Source of the DNA: an uncultured Coriobacteriaceae bacterium
Lineage (GTDB): Bacteria > Actinomycetota > Coriobacteriia > Coriobacteriales > Eggerthellaceae
Length of the DNA stretch: 10,142 nt
Reading direction: 5' to 3'
NCBI GenBank assembly: GCA_902781245.1
Contig: CACZIP010000047.1
Coordinates: 1-10,142 of the forward strand
Part shown: positions 5,527 through 10,142 of the stretch, piece after piece
How the letters are laid out: every line of letters begins with the position of its first letter
Position numbering within the stretch: the first letter of the stretch is position 1
The notes under the pieces: generated by a model
The model's database searches: none
What the model saw: the letters and a program-made list of their open reading frames with translations, nothing else
Told to the model about the DNA's origin: nothing
Position numbers and translations under genes: made by a program

Positions 5527-5715
5527 ATGGCACGTCCCTTGATTGATGCTGACGAGTGCATCGGTTGTGGCATTTGCGTCGACGCTTGCCCGCAAGAAGT
5601 TCTGGAAGTTCCTGGCGGTGTCGCCGAAGTCGTGAACGAAGATGCTTGCATCGGATGCGGCGAATGCCTCGAGGAGTGCCCGATGGGTGCAATCACCGAG
5701 ATTGCCGAGGATTAA
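5527..5715 (+). CDS. 2[4Fe-4S] ferredoxin (clostridial type)
   Basis: A 62-residue, strongly acidic cytosolic electron carrier. It has two complete cluster motifs CxxCxxCxxxCP: C11, C14, C17, C21 and C41, C44, C47, C51, each with the CIGCG form, related by an internal duplication. In this fold each motif gives three cysteines to one cluster and the fourth to the other. The length is near the usual 55-60 residues of the clostridial type. The start MARPLID at 5527 is chosen because AAGGAG (5515-5520) lies 6 bases upstream; a longer in-frame ATG at 5509 has no such site and would add six residues. It is a single-gene transcription unit with its own promoter at 5443-5472 and a strong terminator at 5744-5771. 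Likely partners are anaerobic redox enzymes such as hydrogenases or 2-oxoacid oxidoreductases; this is inference. Confidence 0.93.
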   Translation: MARPLIDADECIGCGICVDACPQEVLEVPGGVAEVVNEDACIGCGECLEECPMGAITEIAED

Positions 5716-5743
5716 CGAAGATAGTTCGCGTTCCATATGAGAT

Positions 5744-5771
5744 AAAGGCCTGCTTTCGAGCAGGCCTTTTT
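5744..5771 (+). terminator. Rho-independent terminator after ferredoxin
   Basis: AAAGGCCTGC (5744-5753) pairs perfectly with GCAGGCCTTT (5760-5769). The extra T5754-A5759 pair leaves a stable TTCG tetraloop. Five T follow the GC stem (5767-5771). It isolates the ferredoxin gene from the chaperone operon. Confidence 0.95.
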
Positions 5772-5820
5772 GCTGTTCATGTGTGTAGTTGACAGAATTA
5801 TGACACCTCGCAGCATATAA

Positions 5821-5850
5821 CTTGACATGTAAAGACTCAGATTTTATAGT
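5821..5850 (+). promoter_or_regulatory. dnaK operon promoter within a HAIR-like HspR operator
   Basis: TTGACA (5822-5827) and TATAGT (5845-5850) are 17 bases apart, the best promoter in the window. The same stretch reads CTTGACA-N7-ACTCAGA (5821-5841), which matches the HspR-associated inverted repeat CTTGAGT-N7-ACTCAAG in spacing and in the CTTGA and ACTCA cores. Overlap of HAIR with -35 and spacer is the known mode of HspR repression in actinobacteria, and hspR is the fourth gene of this operon. Expected transcription start is near 5857, leaving a leader of about 100 bases. Confidence 0.75.
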
Positions 5851-5875
5851 TGGAATCGTTGAAGATAAGTTCGTA

Positions 5876-5921
5876 TACCTTCAGGTAGGTTTAAGCGAGC
5901 GCTGCAACACTTATATATAAG
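5876..5921 (+). promoter_or_regulatory. Dyads and possible second promoter in the dnaK leader
   Basis: TACCT-TC-AGGTA (5876-5887) is an inverted repeat, and CTTATATATAAG (5910-5921) is a perfect 12-base palindrome. TTTAAG (5890-5895) with TATATA (5912-5917, spacer 16) could be a second promoter starting near 5924. None matches CIRCE or a known thermometer. Confidence 0.3.
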
Positions 5922-5955
5922 GTAACAATGTCCGAAGGGATGAGAGGTAATACAA

Positions 5956-7890
<1,935 letters not shown>

Positions 7891-7892
7891 AG

Positions 7893-8585
7893 ATGACGAA
7901 GCGTAAAGACGAAGACGTCAAAGAAGGCTTCCAGATTCCAATCGAGGACGCTTCCGATGAAGCTGCGTCTGACGAAGTAGCTGCCGAAGAGGCCGAGGTG
8001 GAAGAGGCCGAGGTCGTCGAAGATGCCCAGGCTGCTGAGGAGGACATCGTGTCCGAAGCCGAAGCGGTCGTGGAGGAAGCCGCGGCTGCTGCCACCGGCG
8101 AGCTCGAAAAGCTGCGCAAGGAGGCATCCGATTGGCACGACCGCTACTTGCGCCTGCATGCCGAGTGGGACACCTACCGCCGTCGCACGACCGAGCAGCG
8201 CGCGGAAGAGAAGGCCCGTGCCGCCGAAAAGCTGGTCGAAAGCATGCTTCCTGTCCTTGACGATTTCGAGCGCTCAATTGCCTATGCGACCGAAAATGGC
8301 GAAGCCGGATTGCTCGAAGGTGTGAAAGCGGTTCAGGCAAAACTGATGGACGTGCTCATCAAGGGCGGCGTCAAGGTGATTGACCCGGCGGGCGAAGCGT
8401 TCGACGCGCTCGAGGCCCAGGCCGTCGGCACCGTGCCTGACGAAGAGGCGTTCGACGAGACTGTCCACGACGTCTACCAGAAGGGTTACAAAATGGGCAA
8501 GAAGGTGATCAGGCCCGCAATGGTGACGATCACCACGGGCGGCCCGAAGCGCCCGAAGTCGGAAGAGTCCGGCGACGAAGAGTAG
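7893..8585 (+). CDS. grpE: Nucleotide exchange factor GrpE
   Basis: A 230-residue GrpE, which dimerises and opens the DnaK nucleotide site to release ADP. The first 66 residues are a very acidic, Ala/Glu-rich disordered stretch (EEAEVEEAEVVEDAQAAEED region). The long coiled-coil helix covers about 67-130, with the conserved core SDWHDRYLRLHAEWDTYRRRT and MLPVLDDFERSI. The C-terminal beta domain that touches DnaK covers about 150-215 (GVKVIDPAGEAFDALEAQAV, then VHDVYQKGYKMGKKVIRPAMV). The acidic N-terminal region is longer than in E. coli GrpE (197 residues). It starts 2 bases after dnaK, and its ribosome-binding site GAGGAG lies in the last dnaK codons, so the two are translated in near coupling. 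A terminator-like hairpin follows its stop. Confidence 0.96.
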   Translation: MTKRKDEDVKEGFQIPIEDASDEAASDEVAAEEAEVEEAEVVEDAQAAEEDIVSEAEAVVEEAAAAATGELEKLRKEASDWHDRYLRLHAEWDTYRRRTTEQRAEEKARAAEKLVESMLPVLDDFERSIAYATENGEAGLLEGVKAVQAKLMDVLIKGGVKVIDPAGEAFDALEAQAVGTVPDEEAFDETVHDVYQKGYKMGKKVIRPAMVTITTGGPKRPKSEESGDEE

Positions 8586-8589
8586 TTCT

Positions 8590-8619
8590 AAGGGCGGGCT
8601 CGAAGCTCGCCCTTGTTTT
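8590..8619 (+). terminator. Terminator-like hairpin between grpE and dnaJ
   Basis: AAGGGCGGGCT (8590-8600) pairs with AGCTCGCCCTT (8604-8614), 11 pairs with one G-U, around a CGA loop. GTTTT follows at 8615-8619. This has full intrinsic-terminator form inside an operon, so it probably works as a partial terminator or 3'-end stabiliser. The dnaJ ribosome-binding site starts only 4 bases later. Confidence 0.7.
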
Positions 8620-8638
8620 AAGAAAGGTGGTGTGAGAT

Positions 8639-9568
8639 ATGCCCGGTAAGCCGGATTATTACAAGACGCTCGGCGTGTCGAAGAACGCCACTGCAGATGA
8701 AATCAAAAAAGCCTACCGCAAAGCTGCGCGTGAGAACCATCCCGACGCCGGAGGCGACGAGGAGAAGTTCAAGGACATCAACGAAGCATACGAGGTGTTG
8801 TCCGACGAAAAGAAGCGCAAGATCTACGACCAGTACGGCACGGCCGATCAAAGCCAAATCCCCTTCAATTGGGGTGGCGGCACAGGTGGAGCGAGCGTCA
8901 GCTTCGAAGATATCTTCGGCGGCGCTGGTGGATGGGCCGACATCTTGGAGCGCTTGCGCAACGGCGAGGGCGCGTTCGGCACTGATTGGGATTTCGGCAA
9001 CATCGGAGGCGGTTACGCGTACGGTGGGGCGCCGCGTCCGAAAAGGGGCCAGGATACGACTGTAAATTTGCAGATTACATTCGACGAGGCGTTCAACGGC
9101 ACGACCAAGCGCGTGACCGTGCGCATTCCTGGACGACAGGAAGCTACCACGCTCGATGTGAAGGTTCCGGCAGGCGCCAACGACGGCGATCGTCAACGCT
9201 TCCGCGGCCAAGGTGTACCTGGTCAGAATGGTGGAGCAGCGGGCGATCTGATCATAACGATGAAGATTGCGCCGCATCCGACGTTCAGCAGGAAGGGCGC
9301 CGATGTTCACACGACGGCAACGGTCAACATGGCCGAAGCTGCGCTTGGCACGAGCATCGTAGTTGACGCCCCCGACGGCTCGAAGATCCGCATGAAAGTG
9401 CCTGCGGGCACGCAGGCGGGTACGGTGCTCTCGGTTAAGGGCAAAGGTGCGCCGCGTGTGAAGGGCACGGGCAACGGCGACTTGAAAGTCACCGTCAACG
9501 TTCCCGTTCCCACCAACTTGAACGACGCTCAGCGCGCTGCGCTCGAGGCGTTCAGGGACGCTTCCTAG
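8639..9568 (+). CDS. dnaJ: J-domain co-chaperone without zinc finger (class II DnaJ/CbpA type)
   Basis: A 309-residue DnaJ family protein. The J domain spans about 5-68 with the DnaK-activating HPD at 34-36 (ENHPDAGGDEEKFKDINEAYEVLSDEKKRKIYDQYG). A Gly-rich linker follows at about 78-134 (WGGGTGGASVSFEDIFGG and later GNIGGGYAYGG). The two beta-sandwich substrate-binding domains fill about 138-309 (TVNLQITFDEAFNGT, PAGANDGDRQRFRGQG, NGDLKVTVNVPVP). The protein has no cysteine at all, so the CxxCxGxG zinc-binding repeats of classical DnaJ are absent, which explains the length near 310 rather than 375. AAAGGTGG (8623-8630) lies 8 bases before the start. It sits in the usual dnaJ place between grpE and hspR, so it should be the partner of this DnaK. 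Class is firm; whether a classical DnaJ exists elsewhere cannot be seen. Confidence 0.93.
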   Translation: MPGKPDYYKTLGVSKNATADEIKKAYRKAARENHPDAGGDEEKFKDINEAYEVLSDEKKRKIYDQYGTADQSQIPFNWGGGTGGASVSFEDIFGGAGGWADILERLRNGEGAFGTDWDFGNIGGGYAYGGAPRPKRGQDTTVNLQITFDEAFNGTTKRVTVRIPGRQEATTLDVKVPAGANDGDRQRFRGQGVPGQNGGAAGDLIITMKIAPHPTFSRKGADVHTTATVNMAEAALGTSIVVDAPDGSKIRMKVPAGTQAGTVLSVKGKGAPRVKGTGNGDLKVTVNVPVPTNLNDAQRAALEAFRDAS

Positions 9569-9576
9569 AAAAGCGA

Positions 9577-9603
9577 GCTAGCCAAAAGGATGTTTTGGCT
9601 GGT
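9577..9603 (+). other. Hairpin between dnaJ and hspR
   Basis: AGCCAAAA (9580-9587) pairs perfectly with TTTTGGCT (9593-9600) around GGATG. Three further pairs (two G-U) lengthen the stem to 9577-9603. The T run is within the stem and nothing T-rich follows, so it is not a standard terminator. It lies immediately before the hspR ribosome-binding site GAGGAGGAG and could act in RNA processing, stability or translation. Confidence 0.5.
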
Positions 9604-9617
9604 CGAGGAGGAGAAAG

Positions 9618-10007
9618 ATGAACGAGCAAGATCGAAACAGACCGCTGTACATGATCGGCGTTGCAGCTGAGCTTGCGGGGATGCATCCGCAAACCTTGCG
9701 CTCGTACGAGCAAAAAGGGTTGGTGACGCCCCAGCGTACGCGCGGCAACACGCGCATGTACTCGCAGGCCGACATCGAGCGTCTCGCGTTGATCAACGAG
9801 CTGACCGACGAGGGCATCAACCTTGCAGGCGTCATTCGCATCCTCGACCTACGGGGCAGGCTCGATGAGCGCGATCGCGAAATCGATGCCTTGCACCGTC
9901 GCGTACGACGTCTTGCGGATCGCGTGCATGAGCTCGAGACGCGTGAAAGCGTGAACTCCCTCGTCCGCACGGGCGGAACAACACTTGCCATCAGGCGAGT
10001 TCACTAG
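9618..10007 (+). CDS. hspR: Heat-shock repressor HspR (MerR family)
   Basis: A 129-residue MerR-type regulator. The winged helix-turn-helix covers about 11-72 (YMIGVAAELAGMHPQTLRSYEQKGLVTPQRTRGNTRMYSQADIERL), where MHPQTLRSYE and the GNTRMYS wing are typical of HspR. A coiled-coil helix for dimerisation covers about 80-111 and a short basic tail ends in AIRRVH. HspR binds HAIR operators, uses DnaK as co-repressor, and lets go when DnaK is drawn off by unfolded protein. The HAIR-like site at 5821-5841 in front of dnaK is its likely target, so it should control its own operon. GAGGAGGAG (9605-9613) lies 4 bases before the ATG and is very strong. It is followed 27 bases later by clpB. Confidence 0.95.
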   Translation: MNEQDRNRPLYMIGVAAELAGMHPQTLRSYEQKGLVTPQRTRGNTRMYSQADIERLALINELTDEGINLAGVIRILDLRGRLDERDREIDALHRRVRRLADRVHELETRESVNSLVRTGGTTLAIRRVH

Positions 10008-10034
10008 TTAATTCACTGAGAAGGCGATGAAGAT

Positions 10035-10142
10035 ATGAGACTTGACAAACTGAGTGCCTCTGCAGCCGAGGCTTTCCAGGCTGCCATGGGCGTCGCCGGC
10101 GACAATGACGCCAGCATCATCGAACCAATCCACTTGCTGGCG
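10035..10142 (+). CDS. clpB: ClpB disaggregase, first 36 codons (runs off window)
   Basis: The visible 36 residues begin MRLDKLSASAAEAFQAAMGV and continue to EPIHLLA. This matches the start of the N-terminal Clp repeat domain of ClpB, with its Met-Arg-Leu-Asp-Lys-Leu opening, the (A)EAxQxA helix and the E-x-x-HLL motif. ClpB is a hexameric AAA+ unfoldase that works with DnaK, DnaJ and GrpE to rescue aggregated protein. GAGAAGG (10018-10024) lies 10 bases upstream. It begins 27 bases after hspR with no promoter, hairpin or HAIR site seen between them, so it probably belongs to the dnaK operon. ClpA/ClpC paralogues share the fold, but the opening and gene context favour ClpB. Confidence 0.85.
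   Translation, partial: MRLDKLSASAAEAFQAAMGVAGDNDASIIEPIHLLA

Noticed and set aside
5716..5955. CIRCE element for HrcA control of dnaK
   Set aside because: No TTAGCACTC-N9-GAGTGCTAA-like sequence is present; the HAIR-like site and hspR explain the control better.

Overview
The window is a dense, GC-rich bacterial chromosome segment. The strongest taxonomic hints are a dnaK-grpE-dnaJ-hspR-clpB heat-shock operon with a MerR-type HspR repressor and a HAIR-like operator, which is an actinobacterial arrangement. NikR, HypE and a clostridial-type 2[4Fe-4S] ferredoxin, together with a DnaK carrying the long N-terminal insert, fit an anaerobic member of the Coriobacteriia (Eggerthellaceae-like). The taxonomic assignment is inference; no rRNA or marker search was possible.

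Layout. (1) 1-480, minus strand: the N-terminal 160 codons of a TatD-family metal-dependent hydrolase, cut by the window edge. (2) 564-1304: a stand-alone GlnQ-type polar amino-acid ABC ATPase, divergent from tatD. (3) 1422-2992: an ATPase/permease pair of the nitrate/sulfonate/taurine (SsuBC/TauBC) type, overlapping by 4 bp, with no substrate-binding protein in the window. (4) 3010-3483, minus strand: an unrecognised 157-residue protein, convergent with the permease. (5) 3603-4288: a small helical, His-containing protein followed by the nickel-responsive regulator NikR, ending in a strong terminator. (6) 4388-5413: HypE, the hydrogenase cyanide-ligand maturase. (7) 5527-5715: a 62-residue 2[4Fe-4S] ferredoxin with its own promoter and a near-perfect terminator. 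(8) 5821 to the window end: the chaperone operon dnaK, grpE, dnaJ (zinc-finger-less), hspR and the start of clpB.

How the genes fit together. Positions 3500-5715 look like a nickel/hydrogenase-related neighbourhood: NikR senses nickel, HypE builds the cyanide ligand of [NiFe] hydrogenase, and a ferredoxin is a plausible electron carrier for anaerobic redox enzymes. Two nearly identical palindromes (CTTGC, a 7-8 nt spacer containing AAATGC, GCAAG) sit over the -35 region of the promoter for the small-ORF/nikR unit and of the ferredoxin promoter. They suggest a common, so far unidentified regulator. The heat-shock operon is preceded by a textbook TTGACA-17-TATAGT promoter embedded in a HAIR-like inverted repeat, so HspR encoded by the fourth gene probably represses its own operon. 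Terminator-like hairpins between grpE and dnaJ, and between dnaJ and hspR, may set the ratio of chaperone components.

No CRISPR array, insertion sequence, tRNA, rRNA or phage gene was seen. No non-coding stretch exceeds 300 bases; the longest is the 240-base ferredoxin-dnaK gap, which holds a terminator, a promoter/operator and a structured leader.
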